Source: Membranihabitans maritimus
GTDB lineage: Bacteria; Bacteroidota; Bacteroidia; Chitinophagales; Saprospiraceae
NCBI RefSeq assembly: GCF_021729145.1
Contig: NZ_JAJSLW010000008.1
Coordinates: 62,001-126,000 of the forward strand
Length of the DNA: 64,000 nucleotides
Reading direction: 5' to 3'
Shown: piece by piece, positions 20,862 to 29,641 of the stretch
How positions within the stretch are numbered: the first letter of the stretch is position 1
Layout: every line of letters begins with the position of its first letter
The notes under the pieces: model-generated
Told to the model about the DNA's origin: nothing
The model's database searches: none
The model's input: the letters and a program-made list of their open reading frames with translations, nothing else
Translations under genes and position numbers: made by a program

Positions 20862-21003
20862 GAATAACGTGAGCTCGACAAAGATTTGTTTCCCACCCTG
20901 GTTTGGTCTCCCAGGGGTAGGTATATTTCGCTTCCCGACAATTTCATTTCGGGACAGGCACTTCAGAGCTCTTATTTTCTCTGTCGGACTCACGTTCGAA
21001 TAA
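20862..21003. ncRNA. Candidate structured element of unknown function
   Basis: Two 14-base arms (20866-20879 and 20983-20996, 12 of 14 positions complementary) enclose three further hairpins. They are CCCTGG/CCAGGG at 20896-20916, TCCCGA/TCGGGA at 20933-20954 and CAGAG/CTCTG at 20964-20983. The result is a closing stem with three arms. No known RNA family is recognised and either strand could be transcribed. It could also be the relic of a repeat or mobile element. Confidence 0.3.
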
Positions 21004-21295
21004 GAATTGTTTCAACCGGGGAGCAAGGTGAAAGTAAGATATTTACCCAGTCCTTCTGGTTTATTTCGTCGTTATTCGAGGCGGGGCCTGTTTGTCCGTA
21101 TTGAGTGTTCGGGCAGTTGCGTTCGGTGTTTTCGGGATACAGTCAGCAGTCTGAATTCTTAATATTCTTCGAAATCAGGAATGAGGTGTAAGGGAGATTA
21201 TTTGGTTTTAACAGTGAGAAAAAACGTTGTAGCCCTTTTGAAGATCAGTAAAATTTGGATTGGGAAAAGTAACTCCTGTGACACTAATTGGGGTC
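21004..21295. other. Intergenic stretch with no recognisable gene
   Basis: This continues the non-coding gap between the PadR unit and the antiporter gene. It is G-richer than its surroundings in places. Only short chance frames occur on both strands, without family resemblance or credible starts. Confidence 0.5.
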
Positions 21296-22591
21296 TTAAA
21301 CAGTTTTTAATGATGTATCCTTTTCAGCTGCATCTATCTCTTCTGAGGTATTATCTTCTTTGTCAGTTTGTTGGTTTCGATTCATTTTGTCTTTAATTAG
21401 GTAGTATGTCATAACAAGGCTGGTAATAATTATTACATAAAGGACTATGCCAGGCTTTACTTCCGAACTGATGAATTGCTCCGGTATTTGGAAGAATAAA
21501 AGAATTGTTACCAATCCGCGGGGGGCTATGTATACTTCCGGATAAAAATTGGATCGAGCGAAAAAATATAACATTACTGACCGGAAGATAAAGATACAAC
21601 TTACTACAGCAAGACTTATAAGAAATACCTCCAGGTTCAAAAGGTTTTGAATATCAATAGTCATACCGAATACGACAAAGAAAAAAGTACGTACAAGAAA
21701 AGCAGTTTCCAGTGTGATAAGATGAAATTCTTTTTCTATTTTTTCAATACTGCTGGTCTCTATCCCGTATTTATTAAGGATGTTTTTAAACTTGCCGTGA
21801 TTGGAAAGTGCCAGTCCAAATACAAGAATAATAATAAGGGGGGATAGGTGAAAAAGCTTTCCCAGACTATACAAAAGGATCAAATTGGCTGTCAAAAGAA
21901 ATAATTTGGTCTGGCTTTTTAAATCTTTAAATAAATATATCAATATTATACTGGCGATCAATGCTACCAAAATTGTCATAATAAGGCTGATAAAAAACTG
22001 TGAAGTCGCTTTTACACCACCTTCTTCCAGAAACGAAATAACAAAGTAGAATAAAAGAATTCCAAGAATATCAGAGAATGCAGATTCATAAATCATGAAT
22101 TCTTTTTTCTCTAAAACCAATCCTGTGACACTTGGGATAATAATGGCGCTGGACATAATGGTCAAAGGGGTTGCATAGAGAAAAGCAATGCCGAAGGTAA
22201 GATCAAGTTGGGCATACAGAAAATAGGCTACAGCAAAAGTTGTGGCTATTAAGCATAAAAATGCAATTAATAATGAGTTCCCTATCAGGGGATATTTTTC
22301 CGGATTGAGTTCCAGGTCTAAGGCCGCTTCCAAAACAATCATTATTAATCCTACGATACCTAATATTTCCAAATATGGCATTAAGTTTGGCATATCATAA
22401 TGGGCTTGCTCAACACCGAATTTGATAAGTATTCCCGTTATTATAAGAAGTAGAACAGAGGGTATGTTTGTCTTTTCGGATAGCTTATTGAAAAAATAAC
22501 TTAGCACTAAAATGATGGATGCACAAATCAATAAGACATATGGATTGGATAAATCAATACCTCCTGCCAAAGCGAATATAGTTGCAATCAT
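21296..22591 (-). CDS. Cation/proton antiporter (CPA family)
   Basis: A 431-residue polytopic membrane protein with about 12-13 hydrophobic helices. Features of the Na+/H+ exchanger family are visible: PSVLLLIITGILIKFG in the N-terminal helix pair, EAALDLELNPE after a glycine-rich helix, and an ESAFSDILGILLFYFV segment with the acidic transport-site residues. Such proteins exchange Na+ or K+ for H+ across the inner membrane. The C-terminal 30 residues are hydrophilic, with no TrkA-type regulatory domain. It is divergent from the transferase-epimerase pair. Confidence 0.87.
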   Translation of the reverse strand: MIATIFALAGGIDLSNPYVLLICASIILVLSYFFNKLSEKTNIPSVLLLIITGILIKFGVEQAHYDMPNLMPYLEILGIVGLIMIVLEAALDLELNPEKYPLIGNSLLIAFLCLIATTFAVAYFLYAQLDLTFGIAFLYATPLTIMSSAIIIPSVTGLVLEKKEFMIYESAFSDILGILLFYFVISFLEEGGVKATSQFFISLIMTILVALIASIILIYLFKDLKSQTKLFLLTANLILLYSLGKLFHLSPLIIILVFGLALSNHGKFKNILNKYGIETSSIEKIEKEFHLITLETAFLVRTFFFVVFGMTIDIQNLLNLEVFLISLAVVSCIFIFRSVMLYFFARSNFYPEVYIAPRGLVTILLFFQIPEQFISSEVKPGIVLYVIIITSLVMTYYLIKDKMNRNQQTDKEDNTSEEIDAAEKDTSLKTV

Positions 22592-22757
22592 AGTGTCATA
22601 GTTTTAAAACAATGACCAATAAGTTGTAAAAAAAATTTGAAATCAAATTGTTCAAAAGGGAAAATTATTGGTAATTGTAGATCGTATTTTGAAATCAAAT
22701 TTAAATAATTAAATTCATCGAACTTATTGGAAACAAAACTTATTGAAATATTTTTAT

Positions 22758-23546
22758 ATGAAAATTGTTTATTCAGAGTATTTAAAAGACTATTCATCGT
22801 ATACTTTTTCTTATGCACCGTATTGCATGTATGAAAAGGGGGACAAATTAGAAGATATTTATCATTTGGGTTTTTTACCCTATACCGGAAATGTTCATTT
22901 GGATTCCTATATGTGTTATATGGCCCGAAGTCTTCGAGTTGATTTAGAAGGTTTTAAACGCAGTTCTGAGAACCGTAGGGTGGATCGTAAATTTGAAGGT
23001 ATTTCTTTTGATAGAGAAATAATTCCTATCGAAGAATTTGATATTCTTGACCCCCATTTTACGAAGTTTTGTACTGATTATAGTAAAGAGCGATTTAAGG
23101 GTGGAGAAATGTCCGCAGATCGATTGCAATATGTTTTAAATTCTCCCTTTGCAACGCATATTATTAAATATTCAGAAGGAGACAATCACATTGCATTTAT
23201 ACTAGCTTGTATGAATGACAGTATGTTGCATTATTGGTATAGTTTCTTTAGTCTTGATCGGTACATTGAATTACCATTGGGAAAATGGTTGATGTTGGAT
23301 TCTATTGAAATGGCAAAAGAAACAGGGAGAAATTATTGTTACTTAGGCACATGTTACGGTGCTCATTCCCTGTATAAAGTTCGCGATTTTAAATCCCTGG
23401 AATTTTTTGATGGAATGGGGTGGAAAAGTGATGTGAAATGCCTCAAGGCTTGGTGTAAATCTGATGATGAGCCCCTGAGTGAAGATCGTTTTAAATCACT
23501 TGATGATGGCAGTGCCAATAAGATTTTAAATGAATTAAAGAGTTAA
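22758..23546 (+). CDS. Arginyl-tRNA-protein transferase-like (GNAT-fold) protein
   Basis: The chosen ATG gives 262 residues (MKIVYSEYLKDY); a TTG 15 bases upstream is less likely. The sequence resembles the bacterial ATE/Bpt group: SYAPYCMYEKGDKLEDIY replaces the N-terminal CxY cluster, YMCYMARSLRVDLEGFKRSSENRRV fits the acceptor-binding segment in outline, and the C-terminal half fits the GNAT-like core (YCYLGTCYGAHSLYKV). Family enzymes add an amino acid from tRNA to protein N-termini in the N-degron pathway. Only one of the usual N-terminal cysteines is visible, so activity is uncertain. It ends 2 bp before the epimerase gene, clearly one operon. Confidence 0.7.
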   Translation: MKIVYSEYLKDYSSYTFSYAPYCMYEKGDKLEDIYHLGFLPYTGNVHLDSYMCYMARSLRVDLEGFKRSSENRRVDRKFEGISFDREIIPIEEFDILDPHFTKFCTDYSKERFKGGEMSADRLQYVLNSPFATHIIKYSEGDNHIAFILACMNDSMLHYWYSFFSLDRYIELPLGKWLMLDSIEMAKETGRNYCYLGTCYGAHSLYKVRDFKSLEFFDGMGWKSDVKCLKAWCKSDDEPLSEDRFKSLDDGSANKILNELKS

Positions 23547-23548
23547 CA

Positions 23549-24547
23549 ATGAAACTATCCTTGATTCGCAAGGTCTATCCTCTGAAGTATCCTTTTAAAT
23601 TGTCCTATGGAACTTTTACTGAAAGAGTGGGATATTTGGTGAAATTGGAGGAAGGCGGTTATACAGGTTGGGGCGAAATGAGTGTTGTTCCATATTACAA
23701 TAAGGATGAAGGTATAATAAAGAAGGAATTTGAGGATTCAGGAAGATACTTATCAACTGTTTCCGAAGATTGGACCCCTGAGGGTTTGTATGATGAAATG
23801 GTGGCCAAATTGCCTTTGGACCCTTTTATTAGGTCCGCCGTCGATTGTGCTCTATATGATTTGTATGGAAAGAAGCATGGCAAATCTACATGGAGGCTGG
23901 TAGGTGGTAAAGAAAAAGTACCTGTTTTATCAAGCCTGACCATTACAGAGGATGATTGGGAAGAAAAGTTAGATTGGGAGTGGCCGATATTAAAACTGAA
24001 AATGGGATTTAGAGGGGATATTCAATTATTAACAAAAATTCGCAAAAAATTTGATGGTGTAATTCGAATAGATGCTAACAGTGGTTGGAACCAGGAAAAT
24101 ATGGAGAAAAATTTGGCCGTTATGAAAGATTTGGAGATTGAATTAATAGAACAACCTGTTCCAAAGAATGAAGATATATTTTTAAGTGAATTTGATCCGG
24201 GAATTCCTTTTGTAGCGGATGAGAGCTTTCAAGGGTTGGAGAACTTGCTGGAAATGAATCAGCGATATCAGGTAATTAATGTAAAACTACAGAAATGCGG
24301 GGGAATTACGCCAGCACTTCGGATCATTGAAAAGGCAAAGGCAATGGATTTGAAGATAATGGCAGGATGTATGACTGAATCTTCGATTGGAATTGGCGCA
24401 ATATGTCAATTGGCGGGATACTTTGATTATTTGGATGTAGATGGAGAATACTTAATTGATTTTGATTTTCAGGAGGCCTTATTTTTAAATAAGGGATTTG
24501 TATTGTTGGACGATAAACCAGGAATGGGAAAGAATTACATATTGTAA
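23549..24547 (+). CDS. Dipeptide epimerase (enolase superfamily, L-Ala-D/L-Glu type)
   Basis: A 332-residue enolase-superfamily enzyme. The catalytic Lys pair KLKMG lies near residue 150. The metal ligands follow in DANSGW, EQPV and ADES, then the second base in VKLQKCGGI and the closing MAGCMTESSIGI. The KCGGI and MAGCMTES segments match AE epimerases better than o-succinylbenzoate synthase or muconate enzymes. The family epimerises L-Ala-D-Glu in murein peptide recycling, or other dipeptides. It is tightly coupled to the ATE-like gene upstream. A different enolase-superfamily enzyme, menC, lies at 53175-54221. Confidence 0.87.
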   Translation: MKLSLIRKVYPLKYPFKLSYGTFTERVGYLVKLEEGGYTGWGEMSVVPYYNKDEGIIKKEFEDSGRYLSTVSEDWTPEGLYDEMVAKLPLDPFIRSAVDCALYDLYGKKHGKSTWRLVGGKEKVPVLSSLTITEDDWEEKLDWEWPILKLKMGFRGDIQLLTKIRKKFDGVIRIDANSGWNQENMEKNLAVMKDLEIELIEQPVPKNEDIFLSEFDPGIPFVADESFQGLENLLEMNQRYQVINVKLQKCGGITPALRIIEKAKAMDLKIMAGCMTESSIGIGAICQLAGYFDYLDVDGEYLIDFDFQEALFLNKGFVLLDDKPGMGKNYIL

Positions 24548-24613
24548 AGCCTTGAATGATAGATTTTTTAAACTGATTTGAATACTTTTTAATAGAGTTC
24601 AAGGATATTAATT

Positions 24614-24643
24614 TTTGTTTTATCAATTTTTATCCTATATTTG
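24614..24643 (+). promoter_or_regulatory. Bacteroidota-type promoter of the initiator tRNA gene
   Basis: TTTG at 24614-24617 and TATATTTG at 24636-24643 are separated by 18 bases, a full match to TTTG / TAnnTTTG. The expected start near 24650 leaves a leader of under 10 bases before the tRNA. Confidence 0.8.
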
Positions 24644-24657
24644 CAATCCGTTAATAT

Positions 24658-24730
<73 letters not shown>

Positions 24731-24740
24731 CAAAGACAAG

Positions 24741-24776
24741 AGCCGGTTAGTTGAAAAACAGACCGGCTTTTTTGTT
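24741..24776 (+). terminator. Intrinsic terminator of the tRNA-fMet gene
   Basis: Stem AGCCGGT (24741-24747) with ACCGGCT (24762-24768), followed by six T's. It stands directly behind the tRNA. Confidence 0.88.
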
Positions 24777-25025
24777 GTAAGTAAGAGGTATACGGTGTTG
24801 TATTGTAATAAGGAGTGAAAATCGTCAATCGAGCGATGATATAATGCCACTTAATAAACAGTTTTCTTCATAGACTAAGAATGTACCTGACTTCTCATTC
24901 GAGCCCCGTGGACCCGGTTTTTTAACCCACTATTTAAAATATTTTGTTAAATATTTCTATTTAATAGAACACAATGTACAATTGCGTGTTGTTCTTGCTT
25001 TAATTGTTTAACCAAATATTATCAA

Positions 25026-25643
25026 ATGATTGTAAGAAATGTTTTTTTATTATTGGCAGGTCTTTTATTGACGGCAGGAGTTCAAGCTACCAATAATAAT
25101 CCGATTACTGAGGATGCGGAGACGGCAAAAGTAGATGTTGAAAAAAGTACTGTTAAGTGGCATGGCTACAAAGTTACCGGGGAGCATTACGGAACAGTTC
25201 AACTAAAAGACGGTGAGTTAGTTTTTCAGGATGGTAAATTAGTAGATGGTAAATTTGCTATTGATATGGCTACGATCGTATCAGATGATCTTTCGGGAGA
25301 TTCTAAGGGGAAATTGGAAGGCCATTTAAAGTCCGATGACTTTTTTGGTGTTGAAAGTCACCCCCATTCTACTTTGGACATAACCAACGTTGTTCCTTAT
25401 ACTGGTGGCGTTTACAAAGTTGTTGCAGACCTAACTATTAAAGGAATCACAAAAGAGATTAAATTTGAGGCTCAAGTAAAAGAAAATGCCGGTGGGTATT
25501 TGGCTACAGCGGATATCGAAATTGACCGTAGTGAATTCAATGTAAGATATGGATCCGGCTCATTTTTCGATAATTTGGGAGATAAAACCATCTATGATGA
25601 ATTTGAAATTTCTGTAGAGATTCAAACAAAGGAAGCCATGTAA
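25026..25643 (+). CDS. YceI-family periplasmic protein
   Basis: A 205-residue protein with a signal peptide ending at GVQA (about residue 20). The mature part is a YceI lipocalin-like barrel: KSTVKWHGYKVTGEHYGTVQL, SDDFFGVESHPHSTLDI, DLTIKGITKEIKFE and IDRSEFNVRYGSGSFFDNLGD are the family signatures. YceI proteins bind isoprenoid or other amphiphilic ligands. The function here is unknown. Monocistronic, followed by a strong terminator shared with the desaturase gene. Confidence 0.93.
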   Translation: MIVRNVFLLLAGLLLTAGVQATNNNPITEDAETAKVDVEKSTVKWHGYKVTGEHYGTVQLKDGELVFQDGKLVDGKFAIDMATIVSDDLSGDSKGKLEGHLKSDDFFGVESHPHSTLDITNVVPYTGGVYKVVADLTIKGITKEIKFEAQVKENAGGYLATADIEIDRSEFNVRYGSGSFFDNLGDKTIYDEFEISVEIQTKEAM

Positions 25644-25670
25644 TCTCCTGGTTTAAAAGGTATTAAAGAA

Positions 25671-25702
25671 AAAGGCCACTAAAAATTAGTGGCCTTTTTT
25701 TT
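25671..25702. terminator. Bidirectional terminator between YceI and desaturase genes
   Basis: Perfect 11-bp stem AAAGGCCACTA (25671-25681) with TAGTGGCCTTT (25687-25697), with T-runs to the right and A-runs to the left. It serves both convergent genes. Confidence 0.9.
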
Positions 25703-26735
25703 ATTTTGTATAACTTAAGTTTCTTTTTAACTTGGAATATTGCCAAAAACTAATCATTTTCTTTTGTTCTTCATCCCATAATTTATTAAACATACATTTG
25801 AGACTATCCCTAAATGTCAAAATAGTAACGTGTTTTTGAAATACGGGATTTTCTTTTGCACATTTCACCAGGAAATAATTGGGGATTCGCGGGCTTAAAT
25901 GATGTATATGGTGTAGACCTATATTCCCTGTGAGCCATTGAATGGGTCTGGGTAATTTATAATAAGTACTACCTTTTATGGAGGCTATTAAATAGTCCCA
26001 TCGGTCTTTCCATTCTTTGTACGTTTCTTCATGCTGATGTTGTACATAAAAGAACCAGAATGCAATCACAATAAAGAAGAATAGAATCGTAAGTTGGGTG
26101 ATGAGGAAATTCCATCCCAATAAGAAAGTAAGGGATAAATATATAAGAAGGATAAGAATATTATTATTAAATAATGTTCTATGACCTTTTTTTACGCTTT
26201 TTTCAGTAACCAGTGGTGTGCGAACAACGTATAAAATATATCCTACAGGAACGACTAAATGAAGAACTAAAGGTGATCTGTAAATTCTGTATGCTAACCT
26301 TCTCCACCAGCTAAGTGCTTCGTATTCTTTTACGGTAAGCATAGGTACGTCACCAATATGTCTATTTTCCAATTGACCATTATGGCTGTGATGATAATTG
26401 TGAACTTTGTACCAATAATCATAAGGAATGGTACTGAAAATGCTACATCCCCATCCGATTATCGAATTCCATTGCCTTGACTTCACAAATGATTGGTGAC
26501 CGCAATCGTGTTGGATAATAAAAATCCGCGCCATAAAAAAGCCACATAAAATTGCTAAGGGGATCCCTGCCCAAAAAGCATAATCCATGGCAAAAAATGT
26601 AACTGTCCAAAGCGCTAAAAAGGGCAAGAATGTGTTTAAAATCTGAGTGATGGCTAATTTTGTATCGTGCTGTTGATAAGGTTTTATTAGATTTTTCCAG
26701 TCTTTGAGATCTTTTTTTATTTGATTTACTTGCAT
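25701..26735 (-). CDS. Membrane fatty acid desaturase
   Basis: A 344-residue integral membrane di-iron enzyme. The three histidine boxes are HDCGHQSF (about 75-82), HNYHHSHNG (about 110-118) and HHIHHLSPRIPN in the C-terminal part. Several hydrophobic helices separate them. The box pattern is that of the acyl-lipid/FADS group (PF00487), which introduces double bonds into fatty acyl chains and so tunes membrane fluidity. The electron donor gene is not adjacent. Probably monocistronic. Confidence 0.92.
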   Translation of the reverse strand: MQVNQIKKDLKDWKNLIKPYQQHDTKLAITQILNTFLPFLALWTVTFFAMDYAFWAGIPLAILCGFFMARIFIIQHDCGHQSFVKSRQWNSIIGWGCSIFSTIPYDYWYKVHNYHHSHNGQLENRHIGDVPMLTVKEYEALSWWRRLAYRIYRSPLVLHLVVPVGYILYVVRTPLVTEKSVKKGHRTLFNNNILILLIYLSLTFLLGWNFLITQLTILFFFIVIAFWFFYVQHQHEETYKEWKDRWDYLIASIKGSTYYKLPRPIQWLTGNIGLHHIHHLSPRIPNYFLVKCAKENPVFQKHVTILTFRDSLKCMFNKLWDEEQKKMISFWQYSKLKRNLSYTK

Positions 26736-26896
26736 ACTTGTATTGTTATTTTACCATGGGCTAAGCCTATTCTTATAATATTTTGTTGCGAAAGTACGAA
26801 TAATATGGATAGTACAGAAACCTATAATTGATTTTAAGTCTAAATTAAGTTAAGCAGAATAAAAAAGGGCACTAAAGAAATTGTGTAAATAAATAG

Positions 26897-27270
26897 TGGA
26901 GCTGCCGGGGATCGAACCCGGGTCCAGTCAAAGCACTCATCAGCTTTCTACATGCTTAGCATTGAATTGTTTTGTCGGGTAAAATATAGGTTCCAATGCA
27001 AACCGCCAGATTACCTTAGTTCCTAAATTTTAGTAACAGATCGGAACAATTTTGTTACCTAGTCTGAAAGTTTATGGTGTGCGGCTACGCTGTATATCAG
27101 ACATCAAGCGTGCGGCACAAAGGCATTTCTAATTCCTTGAATTAGGCTGCCAAGGCAAAGTTTCTATTGCCAATTAAAATAAGTTCATGATTATTTGTTG
27201 CGGAGTAAATCAAGATGCTCCGACATGCTTACTGACCAGAAATCTTTCCTGTCAAATCCAAGCCAGCCCC
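26897..27270 (-). ncRNA. ssrA: tmRNA (trans-translation RNA)
   Basis: On the minus strand the 5' end GGGGCTGGCTTGG pairs with the 3' end CAGCTCCA to form the tRNA-like acceptor stem; the CCA is not encoded. The T-arm GGGTTCGATCCC lies at the 3' end. The tag frame is 27171-27142 and encodes GNRNFALAA followed by TAA, the usual Bacteroidota style of G...ALAA with a GGC resume codon. tmRNA rescues stalled ribosomes and tags the incomplete protein for degradation. Length is about 374 bases. Confidence 0.93.
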
Positions 27271-27610
27271 GTATTTTAAAGAACTTCTGTAGTTGAACAC
27301 CCCCTTTACAAGAAATGTTCCGTGAAATTACTTATTTATTTGGAAAGTAAAGTATAATTCTCTAAAATAAGAATGGGATATCATCTGTTTTATATTTCCT
27401 GATGATACCCCATTCGATCTTTTTGTTCCCCAAGAGGCCTGCTTCGGGAGGTTTAGCTTAAGGTAAATATTAGCCCAATTGGGTTACTGGATTAATCCGT
27501 TCATTAAGTTTCTTTAGTTGCTTTCTTATGTGCAAATGTAATTTACAATAATGTGATGTGCAATACGTGGATATACGCAAAATCGTACGTAGTACTACGT
27601 ATGGATAATA
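27271..27610. other. Upstream region of ssrA with a perfect palindrome
   Basis: This 340-bp gap separates the response regulator stop from tmRNA. It should hold the ssrA promoter, but I find no full TTTG / TAnnTTTG match; TACTTTA near 27354-27348 is a partial -7 element. A perfect 16-bp palindrome is listed separately. Confidence 0.5.
27586..27601. promoter_or_regulatory. Perfect 16-bp palindrome, candidate operator
   Basis: TACGTAGTACTACGTA is identical to its own reverse complement. It sits 10 bp behind the response regulator stop codon and far upstream of tmRNA. It has no loop or T-run, so it is not a good terminator; a dimeric DNA-binding protein site is more likely. Confidence 0.4.
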
Positions 27611-28246
27611 TTATAAAATAGTTTTATTCTTTTTTGCCCACATTATCAATGAAGTAGGTGTCCCTTCCAAAGATAATTTTTCTATAATATTACTTCTATG
27701 CTTCTCAATAGTCCGGATCGATACACCGTATTCTTTGGCTATATCTTTACTGGTCATTTCCTGACCAATTAATCGAAGTATTTTCTTTTCGGTAGGAGTA
27801 AGAAATGATATATAATTATCATTTTCAATATTCTTTTCCGAATATCCCAAAATCTTGCTGCTAAAGTATGAATTCCCTTTTAAGAGTTCATCAAGGCAAT
27901 TTTTTAATTCATAAAGTGCATCTTCTTTCAAAATATAGGCCGATACGTTTAGTTCTATTGCCATTTTTACGATGACAGGATCTTTGTGATAGGATATTAA
28001 TATGATGCGGGTATCTGGTGATTGATCTGAAGCCTTTTGCGCTACTTCTATACCTGATAAATAGGGCATTTGGATATCTATTACTGCAAAGTCTGGATGG
28101 TGATCAACTATTTTTTGGAGTGCATCCGCTCCATTATGAGACTGGATGATGTCATTATAGCCCAACTGGTGTAAAAAGTCAGCCAATCCTCTTAAAAATA
28201 AAGGATGATCGTCTGCTATAACGAATTTTGAGTTTTTAGCCATCAT
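27611..28246 (-). CDS. NarL/LuxR-type response regulator
   Basis: A 211-residue regulator. The receiver domain has acidic DDHP at the start, the phospho-acceptor Asp in FAVIDIQMPYLSG (about residue 57) and the conserved Lys in AYILKEDA. The C-terminal GerE/LuxR helix-turn-helix begins at LTPTEKKILRLIGQEMTSKD and continues IRTIEKHRSNI. It should bind DNA once phosphorylated. Its natural partner would be a HisKA_3 histidine kinase encoded directly upstream, and only broken remnants of such a kinase are found there. It may now be orphaned or receive phosphate from elsewhere. Confidence 0.92.
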   Translation of the reverse strand: MMAKNSKFVIADDHPLFLRGLADFLHQLGYNDIIQSHNGADALQKIVDHHPDFAVIDIQMPYLSGIEVAQKASDQSPDTRIILISYHKDPVIVKMAIELNVSAYILKEDALYELKNCLDELLKGNSYFSSKILGYSEKNIENDNYISFLTPTEKKILRLIGQEMTSKDIAKEYGVSIRTIEKHRSNIIEKLSLEGTPTSLIMWAKKNKTIL

Positions 28247-28254
28247 AAGATATT

Positions 28255-28815
28255 TTTAATGCAATTTCTGTTCCATTACCCTTTTAGTACCAATTATAGA
28301 ATTGCAAATCCATCCAATAAATCTGTTCTTTTAAGGTCTTTTTCGCCAGGGGCGTTAACGAATTTGCGTTTTTGAAAAGGTAGAACCTATTTCTTTTATT
28401 ATATGTAGTAAACCTGGATATATCCTTTTGTCCTTTTATACTAAAAGCAAATACTTTTTAGTTCTTATGATTTATGAAATAGTTAGTTGCATCCCTTGGC
28501 TATCTTAAAAATATTGATCGCAGGCTGTTCATAATATAGATTACTAAATTGGTCTCAATCTCCATTGACCAGTAAATTCAAAGAATGATCAAGGCCTAAA
28601 AAAAGTTTTTCAAATGCTATCATCATGTCCGTTTTTACACAAAGTAAAACGGATGGAATGTTCGACTTATAGAACGAATTACCTCGAGGATTTGTCCAAC
28701 CATATCTCTTATTAATCATCTTTTTGACCAATATATTAGTCTTTATAGCCATCATGAAATAACCGATTTTGTCCTGTAATTCATTGGGAATATGGCATTT
28801 CAGTTATTTAAAATT
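28255..28815 (-). pseudogene. Decayed histidine kinase (HisKA_3 type) upstream of the response regulator
   Basis: On the minus strand, around 28790-28720, an H-box-like segment NELQDKIGYFMMAIKTNI is readable. HisKA_3 kinases have ELHDxIGxxLxAIKxNI here, so the catalytic His appears as Gln. Near the end, RTDLLDGFAIL (about 28340-28300) and, in another frame after a stop, KGNGTEIALKIS (about 28285-28255) match the kinase C-terminus RTELLGG..I...GKGTEI. The distance between the two (about 500 bp) fits the dimerisation plus ATPase domains, and the last frame ends on the start of the regulator gene. Several stops and at least one frameshift intervene. This is inference from motif reading. Confidence 0.5.
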
Positions 28816-29641
28816 CTAATAATTTATGAGTGTAAGTTGTTTATGTATGCTATTCTTTTACAATTCCTTAGAGTAGGAACAATAAATATTAGTAGTGCTC
28901 AATAAGGGGGGAAGGCATTTTGTATTGATTTCATCAAGAGACATTTCAGTTTCTTTTATTCCTTCTTGTCGAAGGGCAGGTTCAAAACGAATTGGTAAAA
29001 AATTGAAAAGAGGGATTTGGGTTGGCGAGTCTGATTTTGCCTTGGCATTTTGGGGGCCAGGCATGGTCTGGCAAACTACTTTTTGTATTACTATTTCGTA
29101 TGTATGTGGGATATATATTGGCTCTTCTAACCTTTATTTGAGAGGGATAATAATAGGCTTGAACAAGTAGCACCCTGTGGTATTCAATACATAAAGGATA
29201 TACTCTCCTCTCATTTAAATGCCTTACCAGTTTGCTTTTTGGTATCAATCGAAAGTAGAGGATTGTTTTTGTTCTATCTTTTAGAGAAGATTCTGGCCGT
29301 TGCATAGTACTGTAGCATTTATTTCTTTTTCATTATAATAATGTCATCTTATTACCCTGTTCGAATGCAAATGGAAGTTGTGGTGAGGACTGGGGAAAAA
29401 TTATTGTAGTAGATCTATACAATGAGATATGAATAAAATTGAGTTTATCAGGGAGGAATAGTAGTTACGTCAGGGTATCACTATTTTATAATGTATATCT
29501 ATATCAGGGGGAGTAGTGATCAAATTAACCATGGGAAAGTATAATAATATACCGGGAAATTAATTAATTAATAACCATAATCTGGTAAACATTTTTGCCT
29601 GCTTATGTATTTTCAGGTTTAATAATTGAAAGAAGTATAGT
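28816..29641. other. Long gap without an intact gene
   Basis: Short frames on both strands (largest about 107 codons) have no family resemblance. The left half may hold the sensor part of the decayed kinase. A GC-rich patch around 28960-29080 contains a hairpin GCCAG/CTGGC (29056-29072) and looks like a repeat-type element. The right part (29306-29641) is AT-rich leader DNA of the nucleotidase gene. Confidence 0.45.

Noticed and set aside
20787-21104. Short frames on both strands in the gap before the antiporter gene
   Set aside because: They lie on top of the structured element, overlap each other on opposite strands and resemble no family.
27142-27201. A 19-codon tmRNA tag reading from GCA to the TAA stop
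   Set aside because: The shorter reading from GGC at 27171 gives GNRNFALAA, which fits the Bacteroidota tag style, with TAATT just before the resume codon. The longer reading is simply the open frame upstream.
28858-29305. Frames of 68 to 107 codons on both strands in the long gap
   Set aside because: They overlap each other, have no family match, no credible start and cover a GC-rich repeat-like patch; likely relic or chance.
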